The notes: generated by a model not told the origin, from the sequence alone. Counted from the stretch's first letter, positions 42,078-60,164 are shown. The stretch: DNA of 64,000 nucleotides from Geothrix rubra (GCF_030268065.1 NZ_BSDD01000004.1:124001-188000), one strand, 5' to 3'. Numbers and translations are program-made.

Positions 42078-43606
42078 GTCGGCTCCCCTCTTCGGAAAAG
42101 CAGAGACCGCTCCGGATTCACCCAGGCCAGGACCAGGAGAGGCAGGCAGCCCAGCCCCGCGAAGATGGCTGCCCTCGCCAACCCTTCCGATTGTCCCACT
42201 CCAAGGTTTGACAGCACCGGCAAGCCCAGACTCGACAGGAAAAGGAGGGTCATCCCCTTCGGGATCAGGTTCTTCCGCCAGTTCAATCCTGCGTGATGGA
42301 AGTACGACACCAGCACGTACAGGCTCCCTAGGATCAGGCTGATCGCGGTCCCCATTGCCACTCCGAGGCCGGAAAAGTAGAAGCCAAGTCCTGCCCCCAG
42401 GATGGGGGTGAGGAAGAGGACGATCAGATGGCTGACGACGTTCGATTTCAGGTCCCCCGACCCCATGTTGGCGAAATAGGCCGGCTTCATGATCGTATTG
42501 ACGTACCACCCCAGGTTCATCAGAAGCCCGAATTGCACGAACAGGACTTCGGCGTGCCCGATCCAGAGAAGGTTGGCCACCGTGAGCCCCACGCCCAGCA
42601 GACCGTAGAAGACCGCCGACACATAGAACGTCAGCCGATGGGACCTGACGAACAGTTCCGTGGCCTGGTCCAGATCCCGCTCCTGGAGGGCGGCCATGGC
42701 CGGGACAAGCACCCGGGTGGCCTCGACGATGATGGAACGTCCCTGCGAGATGAGTTTGTTCGCCATTTCGAAATAACCCAGCGCTCCCAGCCCGGCGAAC
42801 CGGCTGATCAGCCCCTTCACCACCGGATCGAACAACATGCCGGCGAAGGTGATCACCTGGTAATTGGCCCCGTAGCTGAACATCTGCCGGATCACGCGAT
42901 ACTGCCAACGCCAGGGAACCCAGGGCAAATCAGGCAATTGGCGCCTGAGCACTCCCCACATGATCACCGCCAGACCAGCTGTCTGAATGAGTTGGGCCAG
43001 GGCCACTCCCCGCAGCCCCATCCTGGGAACCAGCAGGACCGTGAACCCCAGATAGACCACCGAAGAGCCCCCCATCAGGAGGCCCCGCAGGTCCATCCGC
43101 ATGCACCCATCGAGCCCCCCGCTGAGTACGCCCACCACCAGAAGGGACCACAGGGAAGCCAACGCATAAGGCAGGATCGACACCGCCACAGGCAGGCTGC
43201 GCGCGGGCATGACGTAATGGAGGGCCCGGGTGAACAGAGGATACCCGGCCAGCAGCAGGACGGCCATGCTGACCCCGATGGTCAGGACCACCGTCTGGAT
43301 GATGTCGGCGGCACGCTTGCCATCGTTCTGCCCCAAGGCCTGGGCAACGAACCGGACCACCCCGGCCGACAACCCCATATCGCCGAATCGTGAAATCGAG
43401 GTAGTCGCGAGCACCAGGGACCAGATGCCAATCTGTTCAACACCGAGTTTATAATACAGATATCGATACAAGATAAAGACAAGCACACCATTGAATATAA
43501 CTTGAAGCACAACAGCTTTTACATTATTTGATATTGATTTACGCGCTCCTTCGCTTGAGCCACTGTTAGATCCCAAATTTTGGCCTGATGCAAGGCGATT
43601 CCTCAT
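42074..43606 (-). CDS. wzx: Wzx-type polysaccharide flippase
   Basis: A MOP-superfamily membrane protein of about 510 residues with roughly 12-14 helices, expected to flip undecaprenyl-linked repeat units. The motifs are diffuse, as usual for Wzx: IGIWSLVLATTSISRFGDMGLS near the N-terminus and KLISQGRSIIVEATRVLVPAM in the middle. The ATG at 43606 is preferred over a TTG at 43642. The first 70-80 codons are AT-rich while the rest is GC-rich, marking a recombination edge near 43380. It overlaps the acyltransferase gene by 4 bases. Confidence 0.87.
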   Translation of the reverse strand: MRNRLASGQNLGSNSGSSEGARKSISNNVKAVVLQVIFNGVLVFILYRYLYYKLGVEQIGIWSLVLATTSISRFGDMGLSAGVVRFVAQALGQNDGKRAADIIQTVVLTIGVSMAVLLLAGYPLFTRALHYVMPARSLPVAVSILPYALASLWSLLVVGVLSGGLDGCMRMDLRGLLMGGSSVVYLGFTVLLVPRMGLRGVALAQLIQTAGLAVIMWGVLRRQLPDLPWVPWRWQYRVIRQMFSYGANYQVITFAGMLFDPVVKGLISRFAGLGALGYFEMANKLISQGRSIIVEATRVLVPAMAALQERDLDQATELFVRSHRLTFYVSAVFYGLLGVGLTVANLLWIGHAEVLFVQFGLLMNLGWYVNTIMKPAYFANMGSGDLKSNVVSHLIVLFLTPILGAGLGFYFSGLGVAMGTAISLILGSLYVLVSYFHHAGLNWRKNLIPKGMTLLFLSSLGLPVLSNLGVGQSEGLARAAIFAGLGCLPLLVLAWVNPERSLLFRRGEPT

Positions 43607-43697
43607 AACATCCCATCTAGAGAACAAAAACTGTAAACACAAATTACACTCATTCCTCAGCCGACTTTATTAAGTTCGAACTATAATCTTTAGTCAT

Positions 43698-43725
43698 TTT
43701 ATAAAAATATTATCACCAATGTAAA
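43698..43725 (-). promoter_or_regulatory. Candidate promoter for wzx in a very AT-rich gap
   Basis: On the minus strand TTTACA (43725-43720) and TATAAA (43703-43698) are 16 bases apart. The surrounding 60 bases (43681-43740) contain only 9 G or C. A second option starts at TTGACG near 43752. Confidence 0.4.
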
Positions 43726-43769
43726 GATATTATTATTTAAATATTTACCGTCAACTCAGCATTTTTGCT

Positions 43770-45203
43770 TTAGGGATTCTCCATATACCGTGGGGCATTC
43801 ACCCGCACCCTCCAAAGTAGACCTGACAACACTCCCAAGTAAAACATAAATAACGCAGTTAACTGTGTTTGAACAAAATAATCGTCAAGTATGGCCATCG
43901 CCAGTGTGAACAATAAGCCGGAATACATCATAGGCTCTAGTCCAGTGATCCATGAAGTCCCTTGAGTATCCTTAGCGCCAGCCGGTAGTACCCGAAGTCG
44001 AGAATGACACCCTCTCAAACTAAACCACATAAAACAAGCCATCAGAAAGAAGCCAATAACGCCATATTCAATCAGAAAATATAGACATGCATTGTGCGGG
44101 TTAGGATAATTAAATCTTGAAAAATTTTGTTGCAAATACTCCGTGCCATGACCACTAATAAACACATATGGAGCATGAAATAACATATTTATTGTGTCTG
44201 ACCACTGCTCGAAACGCCAGACCAATGTACCTATCGCCTCCATATAATATTCAGGGTTTAATGCGAAAGTCCCAACAACAAGTGCCGATACAACAGCAGT
44301 CGCGCACATAAGGATCGCCGGCAGACTTTGAATCTTTAATCGCCTAAGTGCAGCCCACATAAAGTATAACAACACCATTACATAAAATGTTTTTGACCCA
44401 CTGCCCACCATTGCCGCCAAAACCAATATAAAAAGAGGGATCCACCTCCTATTTCGCTTAGCCAAGCCGGCAAATAGAAACAATGGCATCAATATGTAGT
44501 AGGTAAAGTCCTGTGGATAAAGATAGATTCCTTGCGCAAAGGCCGAGTCCTTCATTTCACCCGTAATCGGGTTTACGACCGTTTTCCAGCTAACTGCAAT
44601 TTTAAATAATTTCCCAAAATCGCTGCCAAACCAAGGATCCAATTGCAGCATTTGCATGGCGCCAAAAAGAGACCATCCGACAGCCAGGATCATTACAAGC
44701 ACCATCACCTTGCGTAACTGATCCGAGTTTAGGCCTCGTACCGAGGCAAAGAGGACCCACGCCAAGAAGAAATCCTTGGCGCGAGAAAGTGCATGGTAGG
44801 GATCATACGCATTCCAGGATATCAATGATGCCCATACTACAAACGACAAAAACAATAAATCTGTCTTTAGAAACAATTTGCTCCGTTTTTGTTCGATCAG
44901 CCACTCTGCCATTAAAATAAAAAATAATGGAATTGCGAAAAATTCAAATAGTTGAAAGGTAGGTCGAGCGTTGGGATCGACCGACAATCCACTAGAAAGT
45001 CTGATGTCTGTTGAGAAGGAAATAACCACCAACAATAATAAAATTAATTTTAATAGCCCAACCAGCTTTAGAAAGATTTGATTCTCCCTTATAACTGAAG
45101 AACCAACATTCCTGTTCCGGCTTTCTGGTTGAGACAAATGAAAGGCCCCTCCTCCCAGGGTGAGTGGGTGGGAAAGTTGATGACTGATCAGTTCTTTGTT
45201 CAT
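43770..45203 (-). CDS. O-antigen polymerase/ligase family membrane protein (Wzy-like)
   Basis: A 477-residue protein with about 10-12 helices. The long periplasmic loop lies between NPEYYMEAIGTLVWR and NYPNPHNACLYFLIEYG; the latter PHN motif is typical of the Wzy/WaaL (O-antigen ligase) family. Placement between wzx and the GDP-fucose genes, with wzz in the same run, supports the polymerase role over ligase. Codon use is far more AT-rich than in any neighbour, a clear sign of recent import. AAGGAA precedes the start. Confidence 0.8.
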   Translation of the reverse strand: MNKELISHQLSHPLTLGGGAFHLSQPESRNRNVGSSVIRENQIFLKLVGLLKLILLLLVVISFSTDIRLSSGLSVDPNARPTFQLFEFFAIPLFFILMAEWLIEQKRSKLFLKTDLLFLSFVVWASLISWNAYDPYHALSRAKDFFLAWVLFASVRGLNSDQLRKVMVLVMILAVGWSLFGAMQMLQLDPWFGSDFGKLFKIAVSWKTVVNPITGEMKDSAFAQGIYLYPQDFTYYILMPLFLFAGLAKRNRRWIPLFILVLAAMVGSGSKTFYVMVLLYFMWAALRRLKIQSLPAILMCATAVVSALVVGTFALNPEYYMEAIGTLVWRFEQWSDTINMLFHAPYVFISGHGTEYLQQNFSRFNYPNPHNACLYFLIEYGVIGFFLMACFMWFSLRGCHSRLRVLPAGAKDTQGTSWITGLEPMMYSGLLFTLAMAILDDYFVQTQLTALFMFYLGVLSGLLWRVRVNAPRYMENP

Positions 45204-45570
45204 TTTCCTTCATCTTCATTCATGAGATTGTTTTCAACCTCACCATCCATTCCTGGCGCCCTAAAGGTCTAGCTATTCCATACTCACTGTTCCTTGGCCT
45301 ATCAAGTTCAGGGATACCCAGTTGCAATTGAGTCAGATCGCGACGGCTACCGGAGGACACCTCTGGGGTGAGAGTGTTTGAGGATGAGCTCACCATCTAA
45401 TGGACCCGAGACTGCCATGCCCTTTTTTGGTTCGCATCCTTCCGGCGTCCACTTCCTACTCACGTGATTATTAATTGATCGCAGTGTGGCATACCAACAG
45501 GTTCAAAGATCATCGAACGACGCAGTCAGCCCACTCTTGGAACCCAAAGGAAGAGATGGGTAATCATTCC
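45204..45570. other. AT-rich spacer between fcl and the wzy-like gene
   Basis: 367 bases, AT-richer than the flanks, with both genes on the minus strand. Minus-strand TTGCAA followed after 17 bases by TGATAG (around 45305-45340) is a weak promoter candidate for the wzy-like gene. No terminator, repeat or credible gene is seen; the plus-strand frame at 45475-45687 has no similarity to any family I know. Confidence 0.4.
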
Positions 45571-46524
45571 TTAGCTAACAATATTGCTGGAAATGTTTGT
45601 CTTATTTTCGAGAAACCATTGGTAGGTAAGACGAATTCCGTCAGGAAGGTCAGTCTTCGCCTTCCACCCCAGCGCGTGAATGCGTGAAACGTCCAGCAGC
45701 TTCCGGGGGGTGCCATCAGGCATGGATGAATCCCAGGTAATGCGGCCCGTGAAGCCGGTCACCTCGGCCACCCGTTCGGCGAGTTCCCGGATGGCCAGGT
45801 CCTCCCCCGTCCCCACGTTGAGGAGTTGTTCGCCCTCGTAGGTCTGCATGGCGAACAGGCAGGCATCGGCCAAGTCGTCGACGTAGAGGAACTCCCGCCT
45901 GGGCGAGCCGGTCCCCCACAGCACCACTTCGGAAGCCCCCGATGCCTTCGCGTCATGGAACTTCCGCAGCATGGCGGGCAGCACATGGGAGTTCTTCAGG
46001 TCGAAGTTGTCCCCGGGCCCGTAGAGGTTCGTGGGCATCAGGCTGATGGCCCTGAAGCCGTACTGCCGGTGGAAGGCCTGGCACATCTTGAGCCCCGCGA
46101 TCTTGGCGATGGCATACCACTCGTTGGTGGGCTCCAGGGCGCTGGTCAGCAGGCAGTCCTCAGTCATGGGCTGGGGGGCCAGCCTGGGATAGATGCAGGA
46201 AGACCCCAGATCCAGGAGCTTTCGGGCCCCGAACCGGTGGGCCGCATCAATGACCAGCGCCTGGATCAGGAGGTTGTCCCGGATGAAATCGGCAGGATAG
46301 GTGCTGTTGGCGTGGATCCCCCCCACCTTCCCGGCCACCAGGAAGACGTAGTCGGGCCGTTCGCGCTCGAAAAAGGCATCGACCGCCGACTGGCGGGTCA
46401 GATCCAGTTGATCCCGGGTGGGTGCGAGGAGGTTGTCGTACCCCTCCTGCCGCAGGCGCCGGACCACCGCGGACCCGACCAGCCCCCGCGCCCCGGCGAT
46501 GAAGATTCTCGAATCGCGTTCCAA
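45571..46524 (-). CDS. fcl: GDP-L-fucose synthase
   Basis: An NADPH-dependent epimerase-reductase (about 317 residues) that turns GDP-4-keto-6-deoxymannose into GDP-L-fucose. Motifs: FIAGARGLVGSAVVR, FLVAGKVGGIHANSTYPADF, LGSSCIYPRLAPQP, the catalytic YAIAKIAG (YxxxK), and NLYGPGDNFDL. The TTG at 46524 has a strong AGGGGGAGG site and matches family N-termini; an ATG at 46563 is the alternative. The last 30 or so codons are AT-rich, the other edge of the low-GC wzy segment. It follows gmd, which makes its substrate. Confidence 0.93.
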   Translation of the reverse strand: MERDSRIFIAGARGLVGSAVVRRLRQEGYDNLLAPTRDQLDLTRQSAVDAFFERERPDYVFLVAGKVGGIHANSTYPADFIRDNLLIQALVIDAAHRFGARKLLDLGSSCIYPRLAPQPMTEDCLLTSALEPTNEWYAIAKIAGLKMCQAFHRQYGFRAISLMPTNLYGPGDNFDLKNSHVLPAMLRKFHDAKASGASEVVLWGTGSPRREFLYVDDLADACLFAMQTYEGEQLLNVGTGEDLAIRELAERVAEVTGFTGRITWDSSMPDGTPRKLLDVSRIHALGWKAKTDLPDGIRLTYQWFLENKTNISSNIVS

Positions 46525-46605
46525 GCCGCCTCCCCCTTTGCCTTCCTGGAAGGAGCGCGCCATCGTTCCCGTCTGATGGGCCCTCCGACACGGTTCCGAA
46601 CCCGC

Positions 46606-47652
46606 CTAGAACCCCACCCTCGAGGTCCCGCCATGCCCGGCTGCCCGAAGAACCACCTCTTTTTCCGCCAGCCTGAGATCTGAATCCACCATCATGGCAG
46701 CCAGGGTCCGGATATCGGTCCTGGGTTCCCAGCCCAGCCGCTTGCGGGACTTGGCGGGATCGCCCTCCAGGTGATCCACCTCGGCGGGGCGGAAGTAGCG
46801 GGGATCGATCTCGACGTACCGCTGCCAGTCCAGGTCCAGGCGGCCGAACACCAGGTCCAGGAAGTCGCGGATGCTGATGCTTTCGCCCGTGGCCACGACG
46901 TAGTCGTCCGGAGCGTCCTGCTGAAGCATGCGCCACATGGCTTCCACGTAGTCGCCCGCGAAGCCCCAGTCCCGCTTGGCATCCAGGTTGCCGAGAAAGA
47001 GCTTGTCCTGCAGGCCCAGCTTGATGCGGGTGGCCGCGCGGGTGATCTTGCGGGTGACGAAGGTCTCGCCGCGGCGGGGACTCTCGTGGTTGAAGAGGAT
47101 GCCATTGCAGGCGAAGAGGCCGTAGCTTTCCCGGTGGTTGATCACCTGGTAGTGGGCATAGACCTTGGCGCAGGCGTAGGGGCTGCGTGGCTGAAAGCGG
47201 GTGTCCTCGTGCTGGCGGGGCTTGGCACTGCCGAACATCTCGGAGCTGCCGGCCTGGTAGTACCGGACGCTCCGGCCACTGTGCTTCTGGTAGCTCCGAA
47301 TGGCTTCCAGCAATCGGATCACCCCCACGGCCACCACATCGACTGTGTATTCGGGCTGGTCGAAGCTGACGCGCACATGGCTCTGGGCGCCGAGGTTGTA
47401 GATCTCGTCTGGCTGGATGTCCTCCAGCACATCCCGCAGCGCGCCTGCATCCGACAGATCCCCGTAGTGCAGGAAGAGGTTCGGATGCTGGTGCGGATCC
47501 ACATACAGGTGATCGATGCGGTCGGTGTTGAACAGCGAGGAGCGCCGGATGATCCCGTGGACGGTGTAGCCCTTGGACAGCAACAGCTCAGTCAGATAGC
47601 TTCCATCCTGGCCGGTCACACCGGTGATGAGCGCGATGGGTTTGGTACTCAT
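46606..47652 (-). CDS. gmd: GDP-mannose 4,6-dehydratase
   Basis: An extended short-chain dehydrogenase of 348 residues that makes GDP-4-keto-6-deoxymannose. [18 protein letters not shown] is the NAD(P)-binding start. [13 protein letters not shown], the AGSSEMFG catalytic threonine/serine region, the YACAKVYAH (YxxxK) and [17 protein letters not shown] motifs are intact, as is [25 protein letters not shown] precedes the ATG. It works with fcl downstream and follows the wzz-like gene by 37 bases. Confidence 0.95.
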   Translation of the reverse strand: MSTKPIALITGVTGQDGSYLTELLLSKGYTVHGIIRRSSLFNTDRIDHLYVDPHQHPNLFLHYGDLSDAGALRDVLEDIQPDEIYNLGAQSHVRVSFDQPEYTVDVVAVGVIRLLEAIRSYQKHSGRSVRYYQAGSSEMFGSAKPRQHEDTRFQPRSPYACAKVYAHYQVINHRESYGLFACNGILFNHESPRRGETFVTRKITRAATRIKLGLQDKLFLGNLDAKRDWGFAGDYVEAMWRMLQQDAPDDYVVATGESISIRDFLDLVFGRLDLDWQRYVEIDPRYFRPAEVDHLEGDPAKSRKRLGWEPRTDIRTLAAMMVDSDLRLAEKEVVLRAAGHGGTSRVGF

Positions 47653-47689
47653 AATTCTCCTATCGCCAGGTTCCGGGGAACCGGCCCTT

Positions 47690-48676
47690 TCAAGAGCCCG
47701 CCTCGGGGGTGGGAGGCACTGTCTCGTCCGTTTCCAGCACCCGGGACCGAACCCATTCCCAGTTCATCCAGATCCAAGTCCCGGCGCCCGCCAGCACCAT
47801 GACGAGAAGCACAATGGTGGACCGGGTCGGCCGGTTCTTGTCGATGGGCAGGTTGCCGGGGTCCAGCACGTTCAGGATGGGGATGTCGTTCTTCTCCTCC
47901 AGCAGGGCCTGCTCGCGGTTGAGGGCGAGGGTGGTGACCAGCTGCTGGCGGAGGCGGAACTCGGCCTCGAGGCGACTGCCTTCGAGGCGGACGCCGGGAT
48001 CGGCGCTGGTCTGGTAGTTGCGGTTGGCCTCGAGGAACCGGCGAAGGGCCGTCTCGGCCTCGTCCTGGCGCCGGCGGGCCTCCTGAAGACGGGCCTCAGC
48101 GAAGGCGGCCTTCTCGCCCCCCCGGGTGTGGGTCTTCTGGAGGTTGAAGTCATCCAGGAGCTGCTGGGCCCGCTGGACGATCGCCTGGGACAGCTCGGGG
48201 GATTTGGTTTCCGCGCTGATGGTGATGATCTTGGACTTGATATCGCGAGAGGCGGACAGGATGGGATTGAGATCCTTGACCGCGCGATCCATATTCGTGG
48301 CCTTCAGGTATTCGTACAGGGTGCCCTTGCGAAGCTGTTCTCCGCCAAACCGCCAGGTGCGGAGGTGGTACTGGAATTCCGTCCGGATCAGCTGCTCCCG
48401 CAGCCAGCGGCTGTTCACCACATCCACGAAATTGGCGTCGGTGCCCTCGCCCCCCGGCACGCTCACCCCGAAGGCCGCCGCAGCCGCCGCCAGGTTGCCG
48501 AGGCCGCCGACTCCCTTGGCATCCACGGGCAGCAGCCGGGCCTCGGAACGGTAGTAGTTCGGCATGAAGAGGGTGATCAGGGCGGTGGCCACGCCGACGG
48601 CCAGGGCCACCTTCAGGGGCCGCTTCAGGCTGGCCTTGAGATCCAGGGCTGGTGGGGCTTCGCGGGCATCGGACAT
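47690..48676 (-). CDS. wzz: Wzz-type chain-length determinant (no kinase domain)
   Basis: A 328-residue inner-membrane protein with an N-terminal helix (about 20-38), a long periplasmic coiled-coil part rich in A, E, Q and R (about 170-240), and a C-terminal helix (about 285-305). A proline-rich [18 protein letters not shown] segment precedes helix 2, as in Wzz/Wzc. The cytoplasmic tail is short, without the tyrosine kinase of Wzc, so it sets chain length by the Wzz mechanism. No ribosome site precedes the ATG, and a TGGTAGCCT -10-like site lies only 9-17 bases upstream, so the transcript may be nearly leaderless. Confidence 0.87.
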   Translation of the reverse strand: MSDAREAPPALDLKASLKRPLKVALAVGVATALITLFMPNYYRSEARLLPVDAKGVGGLGNLAAAAAAFGVSVPGGEGTDANFVDVVNSRWLREQLIRTEFQYHLRTWRFGGEQLRKGTLYEYLKATNMDRAVKDLNPILSASRDIKSKIITISAETKSPELSQAIVQRAQQLLDDFNLQKTHTRGGEKAAFAEARLQEARRRQDEAETALRRFLEANRNYQTSADPGVRLEGSRLEAEFRLRQQLVTTLALNREQALLEEKNDIPILNVLDPGNLPIDKNRPTRSTIVLLVMVLAGAGTWIWMNWEWVRSRVLETDETVPPTPEAGS

Positions 48677-48684
48677 AAGCGACT

Positions 48685-48693
48685 AGGCTACCA
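48685..48693 (-). promoter_or_regulatory. Possible extended -10 for wzz
   Basis: Minus-strand TGGTAGCCT lies between the rpoC terminator and wzz. A start about 7 bases on would fall at or next to the wzz ATG. Confidence 0.35.
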
Positions 48694-48737
48694 GAACCTG
48701 GACAGGATTCGCAGTCTCCACGGTGTAACCGTTGGCA

Positions 48738-48765
48738 CAAAAAGGGCGGGACCAGGCCCGCCCTT
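48738..48765 (-). terminator. Intrinsic terminator of the rpoBC operon
   Basis: On the minus strand AAGGGCGGG (48765-48757) pairs with CCCGCCCTT (48750-48742) around a 6-base loop and runs directly into a T-tract. It lies 24 bases after the rpoC stop. Confidence 0.9.
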
Positions 48766-48788
48766 CCAGTGTTCTGCAAGGAAAAACC

Positions 48789-53009
<4,221 letters not shown>

Positions 53010-53046
53010 GGGGGCCTCTCTCTCGTCTCGGTTCGCAGGAAAGGGC

Positions 53047-57441
<4,395 letters not shown>

Positions 57442-57753
57442 GGTTCGCTCCAGATGAAGTAGGCGGAACCCTCAAGAACTGCGCGCTCCGGAGCCGCGGC
57501 CCCGGAGAAGGGATTCAGGCGTGGAGGCCCCGGTACGCGCCGATGGCCGCCCCACCGCCGGTTGGCGGATGGAGGGGCCCAGTGGCGATGTCGGTGCTGC
57601 TGCGGAGGGGTGTTCGCAACCGGGGGCCTTTTGCGAGGCAGAGATCCCACCTGGAGGGCCAGGCGGAAGGAATAATCGTACCAGTACGAGACGAAACCGC
57701 AAAGCGCAAGGTGTACGAGACACCCCGCGCTTTGCGTTAATACTGGAATAAGG
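57442..57753. other. rplL-rpoB spacer
   Basis: 312 bases without a gene between rplL and rpoB on the minus strand. It contains the large stem-loop at 57681-57746; the rest is GC-rich with no clear promoter. A spacer of similar size in E. coli carries an attenuator and an RNase III site. Confidence 0.6.
57681..57746 (-). promoter_or_regulatory. Large compound stem-loop in the rplL-rpoB spacer
   Basis: Nested arms: CCAGTA/TACTGG (outer, 57681-57686 with 57741-57746), CGCAAAGCGC/GCGCTTTGCG (perfect 10 base pairs, 57698-57707 with 57727-57736) and GGTGT/ACACC (inner, 57710-57714 with 57720-57724). A direct repeat GTACGAGAC occurs at 57684-57692 and 57713-57721. It lies just after the rplL stop, where an attenuator or RNase III processing site separates ribosomal-protein from polymerase expression in other bacteria. 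Confidence 0.65.
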
Positions 57754-58131
57754 CTACTTGATCTCGACCTTGGCGCCAGCGGCCTCGAGCTTTTCCTTGA
57801 TCTTCTGGGCCTCGTCCTTGGCGACGCCCTCCTTTACGGCCTTGGGAGCGCCGTCGACCAGGTCCTTGGCCTCCTTCAGGCCGAGACCGGCGACCACTTC
57901 GCGGACCGCCTTGATGACGTTCAGCTTGTTGGCACCGGCATCCGCGAGGATGACGTTGAACTCGGTCTGCTCTTCGGCAGCGGCGGCCGGGGCAGCGCCG
58001 CCAGCGGCGGGAGCGGCCATGGCGGCGGCGGAGACGCCGAAGCGCTCCTCGAGGGCCTTGACCAGGTTGGCCAGGTCGAGGACGGTCATGGTTTCGATTT
58101 CAGCGATGAGCTGATCGGCGGTGAGAGCCAT
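57754..58131 (-). CDS. rplL: 50S ribosomal protein L7/L12
   Basis: Stalk protein of 125 residues. The N-terminal dimerisation helices, an alanine-proline hinge ([20 protein letters not shown]) and the C-terminal factor-binding domain ([34 protein letters not shown]) are complete. The ATG at 58131 has AGGAGG upstream, so the five residues further upstream are excluded. It follows rplJ by 54 bases. Confidence 0.98.
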   Translation of the reverse strand: MALTADQLIAEIETMTVLDLANLVKALEERFGVSAAAMAAPAAGGAAPAAAAEEQTEFNVILADAGANKLNVIKAVREVVAGLGLKEAKDLVDGAPKAVKEGVAKDEAQKIKEKLEAAGAKVEIK

Positions 58132-58185
58132 GTTGGCCTCCTGCATGCGTAAACGGGTTTCGGGTTTCGGGGTTGGAATGCGGTG

Positions 58186-58674
58186 CTACTCGCCGGCCTT
58201 CTGCTTGCGGATGCCCTCGAGGGCGACCGCGAGCCCGGAGATCGGGTACTTCATGAGGTAGAGCAGCTTGGCGATGAGGACGTCGCGGCTCGGCAGCTCG
58301 GCCAGGGCCTGGAGCTCCTGGGCGCTGATCTGCTTGCCGTCCATGATGCCGGCCTTGAAGACGGCGGCCGGGTTGTCCTTCAGGAAGCCGTTGACGGCCT
58401 TGGCCAGCGCGACGACATCGTCGTGCGTGGTGGCCACGGCGCTGTTGCCCTTGAAGGAGGTTCCGAGCGGCGCGAACGTGGTGTCCTTGACGGCGAGGCG
58501 GAGCAGCGTGTTCTTGCCGACCCGGTACTGGGCCCTGCTCTCGCGGACGCTCTTGCGGAAGGCGGTGTCCTTCTCGACGACGAGGCCCTTGAATTCGATC
58601 ACCACGGCCGAGGTGGCGGTGGCGAAGGTCTCCTTGAGCTCGGCGACTTCAGCGATCTTCTGGTTCTTTTCCAT
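58186..58674 (-). CDS. rplJ: 50S ribosomal protein L10
   Basis: Stalk base protein of 162 residues that anchors L7/L12 dimers through its C-terminal helix. [35 protein letters not shown] and [18 protein letters not shown] are typical. It starts 10 bases after the rplA stop, leaving no room for the long L10 leader that mediates autoregulation in E. coli. Confidence 0.97.
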   Translation of the reverse strand: MEKNQKIAEVAELKETFATATSAVVIEFKGLVVEKDTAFRKSVRESRAQYRVGKNTLLRLAVKDTTFAPLGTSFKGNSAVATTHDDVVALAKAVNGFLKDNPAAVFKAGIMDGKQISAQELQALAELPSRDVLIAKLLYLMKYPISGLAVALEGIRKQKAGE

Positions 58675-58684
58675 GGTCGGCCTC

Positions 58685-59377
58685 CTACTTCTCGACGCCG
58701 GCGGTGGACAGGGAGACGGAGGGACCCATCGTGGAGGCGATGTACATCGTCTTCACGTATTTTCCCTTCGCCGTGGAAGGCTTGGCCTTGTGCACGGCGT
58801 CGATGAGGGCCTTCGCATTCTCCTCCAGCTTCTCGACGCCGAAGGACAGCTTGCCGACGGGGGCATGGATGATGCCGGTCTTGTCGACGCGGTATTCCAC
58901 CTTGCCCGCCTTGATCTCCTTGATGGCCTTGGCCACGTCGAAGGTCACGGTGCCGGTCTTGGGGTTGGGCATGAGCCCGCGGGGACCCAGCACCTTGCCC
59001 AGGCGGCCGACGCCCTTCATCATGTCGGGGGTCGCCACCAGAGCATCGAAGTCGAGGAACCCGGCGGCGATCTTCTCCACCAGGTCATCCCCGCCCACGA
59101 TCTCGGCGCCGGCGGCTTCCGCTTCCTTGACCTTCTCGCCACCCGCGATGACCGCCACCCGCATCGTCTTGCCCGTTCCGTGGGGCAGCACGATGGTGCC
59201 ACGGACCATCTGGTCCGCGTGGCGGGGGTCGACGCCGAGCCTCATGTGCACTTCAACGGTCTCGTCGAACTTGGCGAAGGCCGAGTCCTTGATCACGCTG
59301 AGGGCGTCCTTGAGCTCGTAGGGGCGATCTTCGATCTTGGCCGCGGCAGCCCGGTACTTCTTTCCAGGTTTTGCCAT
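58685..59377 (-). CDS. rplA: 50S ribosomal protein L1
   Basis: A 230-residue rRNA-binding protein, normal length. The start at 59377 ([15 protein letters not shown]) is fixed by homology and a GGAGC site. [15 protein letters not shown] and [18 protein letters not shown] are family signatures. It follows rplK after 121 bases. Confidence 0.97.
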   Translation of the reverse strand: MAKPGKKYRAAAAKIEDRPYELKDALSVIKDSAFAKFDETVEVHMRLGVDPRHADQMVRGTIVLPHGTGKTMRVAVIAGGEKVKEAEAAGAEIVGGDDLVEKIAAGFLDFDALVATPDMMKGVGRLGKVLGPRGLMPNPKTGTVTFDVAKAIKEIKAGKVEYRVDKTGIIHAPVGKLSFGVEKLEENAKALIDAVHKAKPSTAKGKYVKTMYIASTMGPSVSLSTAGVEK

Positions 59378-59470
59378 ATTGGCTCCTACTCGAACGATCT
59401 CCCGCGATGACGGTCGCGGTGGCCGGGATCGCCGCACGGCGCGGCTCTCCAACAGGTGGTGCGAACTTCG

Positions 59471-59492
59471 CGCGTGGGCCGGAACCCACGCG
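59471..59492 (-). repeat. Hairpin after rplK
   Basis: CGCGTGGG and CCCACGCG form a perfect 8-base-pair stem with a 6-base loop, starting 6 bases after the rplK stop. No T-run follows. It may protect or divide the rplK-rplA mRNA. Confidence 0.5.
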
Positions 59493-59498
59493 AGGGGC

Positions 59499-59930
59499 CT
59501 AATCGACGACTTCGACGCCCATGGAACGGGCGGAGCCGGCGATGGAACGGACGGCGGCCTCGAGGCTGCCGGCGGTGAGGTCGGGCATCTTCACCTTGGC
59601 GATCTCGGCGAGCTGGGCCTTGGTGATCTTGCCGACCTTCTGCTTGTTGGGCGTGGCGGAACCCTTGTCCAGGCCGATCTTCTTCTTGATCAGCACGGCG
59701 GCGGGCGGGGTCTTCAGAATGAAGCTGAAGCTGCGGTCGGCGTAGACGGTGATGACGACGGGGAGGGTGGTGCCCTTCTCCACCGCGCCCACGGACTTCG
59801 CGTTGAACTGCTTCACGAACTCCATGATGTTCACGCCGTGCTGGCCGAGCGCGGGACCGACGGGAGGGGCCGGGGTGGCCTCGCCCGCGGGCAACTGCAG
59901 CTTGATGTAGCCGGTGATCTTCTTTGCCAT
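59499..59930 (-). CDS. rplK: 50S ribosomal protein L11
   Basis: A 143-residue protein of the GTPase-associated centre. [30 protein letters not shown] at the N-terminus gives the identity, cited here in part only: [32 protein letters not shown] and [11 protein letters not shown] are also present. The ATG at 59930 is fixed by homology. It follows nusG by 240 bases containing two strong hairpins. Confidence 0.98.
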   Translation of the reverse strand: MAKKITGYIKLQLPAGEATPAPPVGPALGQHGVNIMEFVKQFNAKSVGAVEKGTTLPVVITVYADRSFSFILKTPPAAVLIKKKIGLDKGSATPNKQKVGKITKAQLAEIAKVKMPDLTAGSLEAAVRSIAGSARSMGVEVVD

Positions 59931-60014
59931 GGGTGTGCTCCCGCGGTGGATTCCGGCAATCGCCGGCAACGGCCGCCTTGGTGGGTGGGGATCCTCAGGA
60001 CCGCCCAGCCGGGT

Positions 60015-60045
60015 TGAAAAGGTCCCGGTCGGAAGGGACCGGGAC
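60015..60045 (-). terminator. Strong hairpin with T-run between nusG and rplK
   Basis: GTCCCGGTC and GACCGGGAC make a perfect 9-base-pair stem around 6 bases, followed on the minus strand by CTTTTC. It lies about 125 bases after nusG and 85 before rplK, fitting a terminator or attenuator that reduces read-through to the ribosomal genes. Confidence 0.55.
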
Positions 60046-60130
60046 TGAAAAGTCTAACAAAAAAGGGCAGAAAAAGCTTAAGTGGATTGCAAAAGCCCGA
60101 GTCCGGCTCCGCCGGATGAGGGCGCGGGGG

Positions 60131-60164
60131 CTCCGGGGGTGTAGCGCGCAGCGCGGTCCCCCGG
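60131..60164 (-). repeat. Hairpin immediately after nusG
   Basis: TCCGGGGG and CCCCCGGA pair perfectly, with an inner GCGC/GCGC stem. It begins 6 bases after the nusG stop. No T-run follows on the minus strand, so it is probably an mRNA-end or processing structure. Confidence 0.5.

Noticed and set aside
41412-42908. A 498-residue reading of the acyltransferase frame
   Set aside because: The first 277 residues overlap wzx in another frame and have no similarity; the ATG at 42077 overlaps the wzx stop.
45475-45687. A 70-codon plus-strand frame between fcl and wzy
   Set aside because: It runs into the 3' end of fcl on the other strand and resembles nothing known.
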